From UBA2336 sp037443645 (GTDB lineage: Bacteria > Bacteroidota > Bacteroidia > Cytophagales > Cyclobacteriaceae), in the NCBI GenBank assembly GCA_037443645.1, contig JBBINY010000050.1, positions 1-19,169 on the forward strand: a stretch of 19,169 nucleotides of DNA, given 5' to 3'. The notes below the pieces were generated by a model that searched no databases, was not told the origin of the DNA, and worked only from the letters and a program-made list of their open reading frames with translations. Position numbers and translations under genes: made by a program. Shown one piece after another: positions 1 through 7,305 of this stretch. Within the stretch, counting starts at the first letter, position 1. The number at the start of each line of letters is the position of its first letter.

Positions 1-146
1 AACGGGGCATGGGCTGCACTTGCGCGATCCGGGAAATCAAAACTCAGGCCATCCGGCACAAGCATTTCATTTACCACGAATTTTAGTGAGTTCGGATTCG
101 GGTTCGATTCCAGGTAAATATGGATATGTTTTGGCAGGGTAGTCAT
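1..146 (-). CDS. Nfu/NifU-like Fe-S scaffold protein, N-terminal part (runs off window)
   Basis: An open frame begins at the ATG at 146-144 on the minus strand and stays open to the window edge, giving 48 codons. The peptide carries the hallmark of the Nfu N-terminal domain: an aromatic/hydrophobic strand (IHIYLE), then SNPNPNSLKFVV, equivalent to the family's T-PNPNTLKF motif, then a hydrophobic/acidic stretch ending in AAHAP. Nfu proteins bind and deliver [4Fe-4S] clusters to apoproteins in the cytoplasm. The cluster-binding CxxC lies in the C-terminal domain, which is outside the window. The gene is 41 nt downstream of the symporter stop and has a TATATTTG box in between. The family call is firm for the N-terminal domain. 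Whether the C-terminal NifU domain is intact cannot be seen. Confidence 0.85.
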   Translation of the reverse strand, partial: MTTLPKHIHIYLESNPNPNSLKFVVNEMLVPDGLSFDFPDRASAAHAP

Positions 147-177
147 GGCAGCGGTTTCAAATTAAAACAGTTTAGGG

Positions 178-185
178 CAAATATA
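178..185 (-). promoter_or_regulatory. candidate Bacteroidota -7 box (TATATTTG) before the Nfu gene
   Basis: On the minus strand this reads TATATTTG, an exact match to TAnnTTTG, 31 nt before the Nfu start codon. It overlaps the last codons of the upstream symporter gene. No TTG is present at the expected -33 distance, so the assignment rests on one box only. Confidence 0.25.
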
Positions 186-187
186 GT

Positions 188-1480
188 TCAAGGCCCGTCC
201 TTTCGAAAACCATCTTCGGTGGTGGCCACCACGCTGGCGACAACCGTATCGCCCGTGATATTAACAATGGTCCGGCACATATCCAGTGGCCGGTCAATGG
301 CTATAATAAGGGCCAGTCCTTCCGGTGAAACTCCGATCGCACCAAGCACAATAACAAGGGTAATGAGCCCTGCACTGGGAACGGCCGCAGCTCCAATAGA
401 CGACAGGGTTGCGGTTAAAATGATCATCAGCTGATCTGCAAGTGTTAAGTCATGACCGAAAGCCTGTGCAATGAACACGGCTGTTACAGCCTGGTGAATG
501 CTGGTGCCATCCATATTGATGGTTGCGCCTAACGGAAGCACAAAACTGGTAATCTCTTCTTTTATGCCCAGGTTTTTTTCGGCACATTCCATGGTTACGG
601 GCAAGGTGGCCGCACTTGAACTGGTGGAGAAGGCCATGATCTGCGCGGGAATTATGCCTTTTAAAAATTGCTTGTATTTGATGGGTGTGAACATCCGCAT
701 GGCGAGGGGATAGATTGCAAAAATCATGACGGCCAGACTCAGCAAAACGGTTATCGCGTAAACACCCAGTGCACTGAATAACTCCCACGCCTGCTTCGGA
801 TCATCACCGGCAAAATCAACGATAAGTGCACCGATCAGCGCAAACACGCCAACCGGAGCGTAGTGCATAACGATATCAACAATTTTAAGGATCACGTCAT
901 TTACGCCATCAAAAAATCCCTTCACATAAATTCCTTTTTCCTCCGGTATCATAATCAGCGCAATGCCAAACAGAATGGCAAAGAAAATGACCTGAAGCAT
1001 GTTCCGGTTTGAACTGACAGCACTGAAGATATTGTCGGGCACAATATCCACGATCACCTGCAACGGCCCCGACTCTTTCAGTTTTTTTGCATCGGTAACT
1101 TTCAGGTTTGCATCCCGTGCGTATTTTTCTGAAAGTTCAACCTGCTTCTCTTTTGACAGAAAATTTCCCGGTTTGATCGTATTCACGGCTACCAGCCCGA
1201 CAACAATGGCAATTACAGTGGTTATTAAATAAAGACTGAGGGTTTTGCCACCAATGCGGCTGAGTTTCGAAATGTCCTTCAGATTGGATACACCGCTGAT
1301 CAGGGAAACCAGGATGAGGGGAATGGCGATTAACTTCAGCAGGTTGATGAAGATGGTTCCAAACGGCTTAACCCAATCTGAAATAAACGGCCCCCAATGA
1401 AAAAAAATAGAGGCTAGGCCAAGCACAATACCTAAAAACATTCCGGAAAAAATGCGGATGTGCAGTGGTATTTTCTTCAT
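188..1480 (-). CDS. Dicarboxylate/amino acid:cation symporter (DAACS/GltPh family), copy 1
   Basis: This is a 430-aa integral membrane protein of the glutamate/aspartate/dicarboxylate symporter fold, expected to import an acidic substrate with H+ or Na+ through the inner membrane by an elevator mechanism. The sequence shows the serine-rich HP1 tip (SSSAATLP, about 284-292), the TM7 motif NMDGT (322-326), the HP2 loop SSIGAAAVPSAG, and TM8 with DRPLDMCRT..N..GD (about 396-411). The arginine at about 403 corresponds to Arg397 of GltPh, which contacts the substrate side-chain carboxylate. I chose the ATG at 1480, giving MKKIPLHIRIFSG, because it aligns with the start of the neighbouring paralogue. 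A TTG 45 nt upstream is possible but adds an unlikely leader. It follows the paralogue after a 203-nt gap in which I see no gene. The exact substrate cannot be told from the sequence. Confidence 0.93.
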   Translation of the reverse strand: MKKIPLHIRIFSGMFLGIVLGLASIFFHWGPFISDWVKPFGTIFINLLKLIAIPLILVSLISGVSNLKDISKLSRIGGKTLSLYLITTVIAIVVGLVAVNTIKPGNFLSKEKQVELSEKYARDANLKVTDAKKLKESGPLQVIVDIVPDNIFSAVSSNRNMLQVIFFAILFGIALIMIPEEKGIYVKGFFDGVNDVILKIVDIVMHYAPVGVFALIGALIVDFAGDDPKQAWELFSALGVYAITVLLSLAVMIFAIYPLAMRMFTPIKYKQFLKGIIPAQIMAFSTSSSAATLPVTMECAEKNLGIKEEITSFVLPLGATINMDGTSIHQAVTAVFIAQAFGHDLTLADQLMIILTATLSSIGAAAVPSAGLITLVIVLGAIGVSPEGLALIIAIDRPLDMCRTIVNITGDTVVASVVATTEDGFRKDGP

Positions 1481-1683
1481 AAAGTGAAAACCGTATCCGC
1501 GCAAGTTATAGGTTTGAGCGGCCAAACAAGCTACCGGTCAAGGAATTATTTAATGCGATGATCTGCAACGATTTCTTATCCCCTCAATTAAAAGTTTTCG
1601 CACCCGGGTAGCTAGCGGATACCCCTCGATCTTCACCATTACGGGAATGCCGGACTGCCGTTTTTCCGGTAACGGGTTATCAA

Positions 1684-2970
1684 TTATTTGATGACTGAAT
1701 CAGCACCATTAAGTTTCAATTCTCCTTCGGCTCCGGCAATTACGGTAGCTACGGTGGAGTCGCCAGTGATATTAACCACTGTGCGCAGCATATCCAGCGG
1801 ACGATCCACGGCCAGAATGAGTGCCAGGCCGGTAGGATCGAGACCCACTGCTTCGAGCACAATAATGAGCATGATAATTCCGGCACCGGGCACTGCGGCA
1901 GCTCCAATGGATGACAACACGGCTGTCATAAGAATGGTTAGCTGCTGTCCCAGGGTTAAATCTAGCCCGAAGGCTTGTGCAATAAACACAGCCGAAACAC
2001 CCTGGTGAATGCTGGTGCCATCCATATTAATGGTGGCGCCAAGCGGCAAAACAAAACTGGAAATTTCTTCGGAGATACCCAGCCTTTTTTCGGCACACTC
2101 AATGGTAACAGGAAGTGTGGCGGCACTTGAACTTGTAGAGAACGCCAGCACCTGCGCGGGGAGAATGCCTTTTACAAATCGGAGGTAGGGCATCCTGGTA
2201 AAGGCCTTCAGAATAAGCGGGTAGGTAATGAATACCATAATCGCAAGACCCAAAACAACATTCAGGCTGTAAACGCCAAGCGCCTTCATCAACTGCAAAT
2301 CAATATTCAGACTGGCCAGCAAGGCGAATACGCCAACAGGTGCAAAGCGCATGATGAGGTCAACAATTTTCAGGATCACTTCATTGGCTCCGTCAAAAAA
2401 TGATTTGACCGGCCTGATCTTATCGGGTTTGGCAAGAATCATAGCTATCCCAAACAGGACGGCAAAGAAAATTACCTGCAGCATGTTGGTGTTGCTGGAA
2501 ACGGCACCGAAAATATTGTCAGGTACGATATCAACCAGTACCTGCAATGGGCTGTTGTCGGATAAATCGTGGGCGGAGGAGATCCTGTTACTGATGTCTG
2601 AAGCGTAGGCCCTGCTGAGTTCTTCCCGTTTATCGGGAGTTAAATAGGTGCCCGGTTGAATAATGTTAACAAGCACCAGGCCGATGGTTACGGCTAATAC
2701 GGTAGTGGCCAGGTAAAGGCCGATTGTCCTTCCCCCTATGCGCGATAATTTAGAAACATCGGAAAGGTTTGAGATGCCGTCAATGAGCGAGAAGATAATG
2801 AGTGGGATGGCAATGAGTTTAAGCGCGTTGATGAAGATGGTTCCCCACGGCTTTATCCACATGGCGGTGAATTCAGCCAGCCCCCAGGAAGTTGCACCAA
2901 GACCCCAAACCATGCCCAGCGCCATGCCGATGAGAATTTTTCCGTAAAGGGGAAGCTTGCGTACCTTCAT
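1684..2970 (-). CDS. Dicarboxylate/amino acid:cation symporter (DAACS/GltPh family), copy 2
   Basis: This 428-aa paralogue of the adjacent downstream gene has the same architecture: eight membrane segments, two re-entrant hairpins, an HP1 SSSAATLPVT tip, NMDGT in TM7, an HP2 SSIGAAAVPGAG loop, and DRPLDMLRT..N..GD in TM8. The two proteins align from the first residues to the TM8 region without obvious gaps. They differ mostly in the TM4 loop and the cytoplasmic tail, which fits an old tandem duplication. Like copy 1 it has serine, not arginine, at the HP1 position of GltPh Arg276. It has methionine at the position of the EAAT TM8 arginine, but an arginine two residues into the DRPLDM motif. 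The gene starts 49 nt after the TPM gene stop, with AAGGGA abutting the ATG, so it may be co-transcribed with that gene. The substrate is probably glutamate, aspartate or a C4-dicarboxylate. Confidence 0.93.
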   Translation of the reverse strand: MKVRKLPLYGKILIGMALGMVWGLGATSWGLAEFTAMWIKPWGTIFINALKLIAIPLIIFSLIDGISNLSDVSKLSRIGGRTIGLYLATTVLAVTIGLVLVNIIQPGTYLTPDKREELSRAYASDISNRISSAHDLSDNSPLQVLVDIVPDNIFGAVSSNTNMLQVIFFAVLFGIAMILAKPDKIRPVKSFFDGANEVILKIVDLIMRFAPVGVFALLASLNIDLQLMKALGVYSLNVVLGLAIMVFITYPLILKAFTRMPYLRFVKGILPAQVLAFSTSSSAATLPVTIECAEKRLGISEEISSFVLPLGATINMDGTSIHQGVSAVFIAQAFGLDLTLGQQLTILMTAVLSSIGAAAVPGAGIIMLIIVLEAVGLDPTGLALILAVDRPLDMLRTVVNITGDSTVATVIAGAEGELKLNGADSVIK

Positions 2971-3019
2971 TCCCTTAAAAATAATAGGATTTGGTTAAGA
3001 TGCAGTGCCGAAAGAACAG

Positions 3020-3610
3020 TTACCAACTGTTGCTGGCACCGCCACCGCCCGAACTGCCACCACCCCAGCTCCCCCTGCTGGAAGATGATGAGTTGCTGTC
3101 AGACGATGAAGCCACTAACATCGGAATGGTGTACCGCTCGATGTGATGATGCCCGCAGTGCCGGCACTTGCGTTCCTCCTCTCCATAGCCTGCTGCGGTG
3201 TACGTGGCCGATTGGACCGTTCGCCTGGAGTCAGCATGGAAGGTGAGGTACTTGCATTTGGGGCATTTTGTGAATTTAGTAGAGTTGTTTGGGTAACGCA
3301 GCGACTCGATGGTACCGCAAGCCTGGCCAATCCCCCAATAATTAAACAGGCGTTGTGCAAAATCAAAGTACTCTTCACTCCCGATCGAAGGAAGCATAAC
3401 CACGGCCACCTGGGCGGTTGCATTTTGTTCAAGGTCGGACAAAAGCTGGTTGATACGGGTAACCGTAGTGTCGTGAAGGATGTGTGATGGATCACTAACG
3501 TAGCTGTTATTGACCCGTTTGGTGTTGGGTATGGATTCAACCGTGAAGGATTGCGATAACCCGGTAAGTGTAAGGGCAAGCAGGAAGTAAATGATACCGA
3601 TTCTTCCCAT
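3020..3610 (-). CDS. TPM-domain (YgcG-like) secreted protein with zinc-ribbon tail; appears internally deleted
   Basis: The 196-aa product begins with a signal peptide (about 1-20, IIYFLLALTLTGLSQS). It continues with the first half of a TPM domain (about 30-95: a YVSDPSHIL strand, AQVAVVML and FAQRLFNYWGIGQ). Family members normally continue with a K-D-NG-LLL-hydrophobic strand, an E-x-G-YG segment and usually membrane helices. Here the sequence jumps straight to a four-cysteine ribbon (CPKC...CRHC, about 116-152) and a Ser/Gly-rich tail ending in GGGGASNSW, which is the usual C-terminus of Bacteroidota TPM proteins. The reading frame is intact, so this is either a real in-frame deletion or an assembly collapse. 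The start codon directly abuts the aroC stop (TAA-ATG), which indicates co-transcription. The function of TPM proteins is poorly defined (envelope or membrane-protein quality control has been proposed). The truncated copy may be inactive. Confidence 0.75.
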   Translation of the reverse strand: MGRIGIIYFLLALTLTGLSQSFTVESIPNTKRVNNSYVSDPSHILHDTTVTRINQLLSDLEQNATAQVAVVMLPSIGSEEYFDFAQRLFNYWGIGQACGTIESLRYPNNSTKFTKCPKCKYLTFHADSRRTVQSATYTAAGYGEEERKCRHCGHHHIERYTIPMLVASSSDSNSSSSSRGSWGGGSSGGGGASNSW

Positions 3611-4681
3611 TTATATTTTTGAAAGTTTTGCCAGGAGAAGAAAGTCGGCAAGCACAAGCGCGGCCATGGCTTCAACAATGGGCACGGCTCGTGGCACAAC
3701 ACAGGGGTCATGTCTTCCTTTACCACTTACCTGCACCTCATTTCCTTCTTTATCCACACTGTGTTGATCCTTCATAATGGTGGCCACTGGTTTAAAGGCC
3801 ACGTTAAAGTAAATATCTTCTCCGTTACTAATGCCACCCTGGATGCCGCCTGAGTGGTTGGTTTTGGTTCTGATTCGCCCCTTTTCATTCACAAATTCAT
3901 CATTATGTTGTGATCCGCGCAGTCTCACACCATCAAACCCGCTTCCATACTCAAATCCCTTAACGGCATTTATACTCAACATGGCCTTGCCCAGTTGGGC
4001 GTGTAGTTTATCATACACCGGTTCACCAAGGCCAACCGGTGTGTTGCGGATTATGCAGGTGACAATACCGCCCACTGTATCGCGCTCAAGCCGCACCTGA
4101 TCAATGAGGCTTATCATTTTTTCGGCCGTAGCCGGATCGGGACAGCGAACTATGTTCGTTTCTGTTTTCGATAAATCAAGACGATGATACGGTGGAGCCT
4201 GAATGTCGCCAACCTGTGAAACAAAAGCCTGGATTTCAACACCTGATTTATGCAACAGTAATTTGGCGATCGCCCCGGCAGCTACGCGGGCTGCTGTTTC
4301 GCGGGCCGAACTTCTTCCTCCGCCCCGGTGATCCCGTAATCCATACTTCACTTCATAGGTATAATCCGCATGCGATGGACGGTAGGCGTTTTCAAGATGG
4401 CTGTAATCCCGGCTGCGCTGATCACTGTTTTCGATTACGAGTGCGATGGGCGAACCGATGGATTTTCCGTTGAAGACTCCCGACAGGATTTTGAAGGAAT
4501 CAGACTCTTTTCGTTGTGTTGTGATTTTTGATTGACTGGGCTTTCTCCTGTCAAGTTCCAATTGAATGAAGCGTTCATCAATTTCCAAACCGGCAGGGCA
4601 GCCGTCAATCACCAAGCCTATGGCCGGCCCATGCGATTCGCCAAATGTGGTAATTCGAAAAAACGTGCCGAACGAGTTCAT
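3611..4681 (-). CDS. aroC: Chorismate synthase
   Basis: This 356-aa cytoplasmic enzyme converts 5-enolpyruvylshikimate-3-phosphate to chorismate using reduced FMN. It is the last common step towards aromatic amino acids, folate and quinones. The diagnostic signatures are all present: FGESHGPAIG near the N-terminus (about 12-21), RDHRGGGRSSARETAARVAAG (about 117-137), GGISNGEDIYFNVAFKP (about 282-298) and GRHDPCVVPRAVPIVEAMAA (about 318-337). The length matches the family. The ATG at 4681 gives the standard MNSFGTFFRITTFGESHG start. The gene lies 57 nt after batD and its stop touches the next start codon, so it appears to sit in the middle of a minus-strand operon with genes of unrelated function. 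Confidence 0.97.
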   Translation of the reverse strand: MNSFGTFFRITTFGESHGPAIGLVIDGCPAGLEIDERFIQLELDRRKPSQSKITTQRKESDSFKILSGVFNGKSIGSPIALVIENSDQRSRDYSHLENAYRPSHADYTYEVKYGLRDHRGGGRSSARETAARVAAGAIAKLLLHKSGVEIQAFVSQVGDIQAPPYHRLDLSKTETNIVRCPDPATAEKMISLIDQVRLERDTVGGIVTCIIRNTPVGLGEPVYDKLHAQLGKAMLSINAVKGFEYGSGFDGVRLRGSQHNDEFVNEKGRIRTKTNHSGGIQGGISNGEDIYFNVAFKPVATIMKDQHSVDKEGNEVQVSGKGRHDPCVVPRAVPIVEAMAALVLADFLLLAKLSKI

Positions 4682-4738
4682 TCAGGGGATGGATTCAAAA
4701 TTTCCGGTTCAAAGTTTTAAACAATGGCATTCCCTCAG

Positions 4739-6202
4739 CTATCTGCGAAAGACAAGATAGGCCGAACCCGCCATTATTGCCAAAACAAAAGCATTAATAA
4801 CCCACTTCAGCCATTCCGGATTATTGTATTGACGAAGCGAATTGTCGGCAGTGTTTATGGTGTCATAGAAAGAACCTCCGTCAACGGATTCAATGGTTTC
4901 ATTTTTAAGGCTTTCGCCCGTTACCTGCGCGGTAGTCCGGGCAACCAGGGTATCGTATGATTTTTTTTCAGGATTGAAGAAAACCCATTTCATGTAATCG
5001 CCAAGCTGGTAGTCGCCCGGTTCTTTGGGAATAATAAAGTAAGTAAACGACTTGGTGCCGGTTACCCGGTTGCTTTGCCGGGTAATTTTTTGCCGTACGT
5101 TTGGCTCGTAAAAATCGAAGTAAGGATTTGATTCTACCGGGGGTTTGGCAACGGCAGAAATATTACCTTCGCCATAAATGGTAAATTCATAAGAAATACT
5201 CTTGCCGGTTTGCAGAGCCGTTGAACCTATCTTTTCTTCCAGCCTGTAATTTCCTACAGCCACCCGGTCGCGCAGCGGATGCGGAGGGAGTTCTTTCACC
5301 AATACGGTTTTTGGTTTACTATAGAATGTTTTAAAATCTTCCTGGCGGTTTTGACCAAAGAAGGATGGATTCTTGGCCACTTTGTATTTGATCATTTCCA
5401 GGGAAACGCCTGGAAACTTAACAGGGTCGATGTTCAACGGATAGTATGTGGCCTGGTAAATTTTGTATTGGGTGTACCCTTTGCCATTCAACTCAATGCG
5501 GGTTCCTTCAATGTTTTCGATGGAAAAATTCTCTTCCCAGCAGTTTTGCGGCTTTATTTTTTTTACAATTTCTGAAACCTGTTTACTGATCTGGTACCAG
5601 TATAGGGGTGCTTGATTTGACTCGGCCACATAAAATGCAAGGATCGCATTAAATCCCTCCCCTACGTACACCTCATCTTTGTTGGTGGTTAATGCGAAGA
5701 AAGCGTCTTCCTTGATATCAATAAATTCGGTAGGTGTGCTGCTCATCGGGTCATCACGTTCAAAAAAACTTCTGAACGGGTCGCGTTGCTGCTGAACAGG
5801 TGGCCCGATCTTCACTTTTTTTCCAGGTGAAGAAACAACCTGGTCATTAATGGTCATTTTGAAGGGAGGTATTACCACGATACCCTGTTTAACAGGCGCG
5901 TACGTCATGATAATGCTTTGCGATGACGACACCTGGCCATTTATTATGCTGGTTTGCGATGATGTGGATTGCCCGCGTTTCCGAAATCCGCCAATTTCAG
6001 GGAAATTGTCAAAGGTTTTCACGTTGTCGTTTTGCACCGTAATGGTAATCGTCCAGGCCTGATTTTCACCAATTTCGTCCGGACCAAGGATTATCTGGAT
6101 GGGCTGAGCCTGACCAATTATGCTAAAAAAAGCAACGAGGTGGGCTGACATTGCCACCTGCAAAAAAAAATGACTGCTTATCAATCTCTGTACCAGATTC
6201 AT
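4739..6202 (-). CDS. BatD-family membrane-anchored periplasmic protein
   Basis: The 487-aa protein has an N-terminal hydrophobic segment ending in QAQ (about 17-33, a likely signal peptide), then a long beta-rich extracytoplasmic region. The BatD-type opening ILGPDEIGENQAWTITITV is followed by GFRKRGQSTSSQTSIINGQ and the F-I-PKEPGDYQLGDY motif near residue 390. One C-terminal transmembrane helix (about 463-484) is followed by a two-arginine end. BatD proteins were named for an aerotolerance locus in Bacteroides and usually sit beside MoxR and the VWA proteins BatA/BatB. None of those is next to this gene, which leads into aroC instead. The protein ends right after its membrane helix, without the extra cytoplasmic part that many BatD proteins carry. 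A second ATG at residue 18 would still leave a signal peptide, so the start is uncertain by about 50 nt. Confidence 0.82.
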   Translation of the reverse strand: MNLVQRLISSHFFLQVAMSAHLVAFFSIIGQAQPIQIILGPDEIGENQAWTITITVQNDNVKTFDNFPEIGGFRKRGQSTSSQTSIINGQVSSSQSIIMTYAPVKQGIVVIPPFKMTINDQVVSSPGKKVKIGPPVQQQRDPFRSFFERDDPMSSTPTEFIDIKEDAFFALTTNKDEVYVGEGFNAILAFYVAESNQAPLYWYQISKQVSEIVKKIKPQNCWEENFSIENIEGTRIELNGKGYTQYKIYQATYYPLNIDPVKFPGVSLEMIKYKVAKNPSFFGQNRQEDFKTFYSKPKTVLVKELPPHPLRDRVAVGNYRLEEKIGSTALQTGKSISYEFTIYGEGNISAVAKPPVESNPYFDFYEPNVRQKITRQSNRVTGTKSFTYFIIPKEPGDYQLGDYMKWVFFNPEKKSYDTLVARTTAQVTGESLKNETIESVDGGSFYDTINTADNSLRQYNNPEWLKWVINAFVLAIMAGSAYLVFRR

Positions 6203-6310
6203 CGTTACAAAACTAAAAATGTTCTTTCAGTTGAGTCAGACGAAGGGTAAATTTAACTGTTTTCAATTGTACCGTCATTTTTACACGGATTGTTACGTTA
6301 ATTTGATCAC

Positions 6311-6496
6311 ATGCTGAATTACTTCAAGTCCATACTCACCAAGGTGAGTTTTGACGCGCGCCTCTTTGAGAAAGAATTGCGCAAGGCCCTGAAAGTTTTA
6401 ATTCAGGAAGAGGTTCAGGAACTCAAACGGTGGTGTTATGCCCGGTTTGGGAATCAACACGAGGCCATTCTTAACCGGTGCTTCGTGGTGTTGTAA
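6311..6496 (+). CDS. Small uncharacterised protein (61 aa)
   Basis: This is a short soluble, probably helical protein rich in charged residues (LFEKELRKALKVLIQEEVQELKRWC). It has no signal peptide, membrane helix or known domain that I recognise. Three things support a real gene. It starts close to the divergent batD promoter region. It has the amphipathic, lysine/glutamate-rich composition of a coding sequence rather than of a random frame. It is followed 15 nt after its stop by a strong intrinsic terminator, so it looks like a complete monocistronic unit. I have the impression that similar 60-aa proteins occur in other Cytophagales, but I cannot verify this. No function is proposed. Confidence 0.6.
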   Translation: MLNYFKSILTKVSFDARLFEKELRKALKVLIQEEVQELKRWCYARFGNQHEAILNRCFVVL

Positions 6497-6511
6497 ATGG
6501 AATGTTTAACC

Positions 6512-6551
6512 GGCCCCTCTTTGTGTTTTACGGAGAGGGGCCTTATTTTTT
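6512..6551 (+). terminator. Strong intrinsic terminator
   Basis: The 9-bp perfect inverted repeat GGCCCCTCT (6512-6520) / AGAGGGGCC (6534-6542), with a 13-nt loop, is followed by TTATTTTTT (6543-6551). This is the classic hairpin plus U-tract. It lies between the 61-aa gene and the DUF2752 gene, whose ATG is only 4 nt beyond the T-tract. Confidence 0.87.
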
Positions 6552-6555
6552 CAGC

Positions 6556-6846
6556 ATGTTAAAAAAAATTCCCCGTGAGGCAGCGGTTTGGATTGTGGCG
6601 CTTGCAGCGCTGGCCCTCATTGATCCTGCAGACACTTCCCATTTTACCCTTTGTCCGCTGGCTAATGCGGGTTTCGAATTTTGCCCGGGATGTGGATTAG
6701 GACGTTCCATTGCCTATTTATTTCATGGTGATGTGGCTGCTTCATGGGAAGCTCACCCGCTAGGAGTTTTCGCGGTAATTGTTTTATCTTATCGGATTGT
6801 TTCACTTACTCTAAAATCGTTAAAGACCTATGGCCAAAGTAACTGA
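6556..6846 (+). CDS. DUF2752 membrane protein
   Basis: The 96-aa inner-membrane protein has two predicted helices (about 9-23 and 73-88) around the family signature LCPLANAGFEFCPGCGLGRS (about 32-51), with cysteines in a C-x(10)-CPGCG pattern, and a later H-G-D-x-A-x-x-W-E-A-H-P segment. DUF2752 proteins are uncharacterised. The conserved CPGCG-R motif suggests metal or redox chemistry near the membrane, which is inference. I chose the ATG at 6556 (MLKKIPREAAVW). An upstream in-frame ATG at 6478 would run through the terminator hairpin and add 26 unlikely residues. The 3' end overlaps the TM2 gene by 17 nt, so the two are translationally linked. Confidence 0.83.
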   Translation: MLKKIPREAAVWIVALAALALIDPADTSHFTLCPLANAGFEFCPGCGLGRSIAYLFHGDVAASWEAHPLGVFAVIVLSYRIVSLTLKSLKTYGQSN

Positions 6847-7174
6847 CGTACTCCCCGAAGCAGCGGGAGAAGAAATGATTTATTTGCAAAACCTGATGAA
6901 GGATTGGACCGATGACAGGGCCCGTAATTTTGCAAATGTATACCGCACCCGCAGACGCGATCCGCAAATGATCCTTATTTTAGCCATCATCGGATTTTTT
7001 GGCGTGGCAGGCGTTCAGCGCTTTGTTACCGATCAGATTGGGATGGGGCTCCTGTATTTTTTCACAGCTGGCTTATGCCTTATCGGAACCATTGTTGACC
7101 TGGTGAACTACCAAAAACTTGCTTTCGAGTACAATCAAAAGAAGGCAAACGAAGTAGCTGCGATTATTAACTAG
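6830..7174 (+). CDS. TM2-domain membrane protein
   Basis: The 114-aa protein has a charged N-terminal cytoplasmic segment (about 1-45, with RTRRRDPQ) and then two membrane helices forming a TM2 domain (about 46-95): ILAIIGFFGVAGVQRFVTDQIGMG, then LLYFFTAGLCLIGTIVDLVNY. The G-x-x-G-x-x-RF turn and the closing I-V-D-L match the family pattern (G-hRFY...G...lwD). The tail is a short lysine-rich helix. TM2 proteins have no settled bacterial function. The gene starts inside the end of the DUF2752 gene (17-nt overlap). TM2 and DUF2752 genes are frequently paired in Bacteroidota, which suggests a joint membrane role. Confidence 0.85.
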   Translation: MAKVTDVLPEAAGEEMIYLQNLMKDWTDDRARNFANVYRTRRRDPQMILILAIIGFFGVAGVQRFVTDQIGMGLLYFFTAGLCLIGTIVDLVNYQKLAFEYNQKKANEVAAIIN

Positions 7175-7178
7175 AGAA

Positions 7179-7263
7179 CCTGCCGGCCGGCAGGCGACAG
7201 TGAAGCAATCCCCGAAAAACCGTCAACTATGTATGGGATCGCCTCGCTTTGCTCGCGATGACG
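7179..7263. repeat. Dispersed-repeat-like element in a convergent intergenic region
   Basis: The gap between the convergent TM2 and ligase genes holds a 16-nt perfect palindrome, CCTGCCGGCCGGCAGG (7179-7194). It is followed by GAAGCAATCCCC (7203-7213) and an imperfect inverted partner GGGATCGC (7235-7242; 7 of 8 bases pair with 7205-7212). The element ends in CCTCGCTTTGCTCGCGATGACG. On the opposite strand this resembles the 'GTCAT(T/C)GCGAGC...GCAATC' intergenic repeats I know from many Bacteroidota genomes. A hairpin here could also act as a bidirectional terminator. Confidence 0.6.
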
Positions 7264-7305
7264 GCACGCTTAGGATTTTTGAGATGGCTTCTAGTTGCTA
7301 CCCGG

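Noticed and set aside
1526..1683. Possible terminator between the two symporter genes
   Set aside because: Only a 5-bp CCGGA/TCCGG stem could be found, and no T-tract follows it, so there is no convincing hairpin.
3115..3726. 203-codon open frame on the minus strand overlapping the TPM gene and the end of aroC
   Set aside because: It covers the ends of two well-supported genes in another frame. Its translation is rich in Pro, Ser, Arg and Trp with no domain-like pattern, which is typical of a shadow frame.
6208..6215. TAGTTTTG on the minus strand as the batD promoter -7 box
   Set aside because: It lies only 5 nt before the batD ATG and has no TTG upstream, so it would need a leaderless transcript. 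It is kept only as part of the pattern observation.
6298..6305. TTAATTTG as a promoter box for the 61-aa gene
   Set aside because: It has one mismatch at a conserved base, no -33 partner at the right spacing, and lies too close to the ATG.
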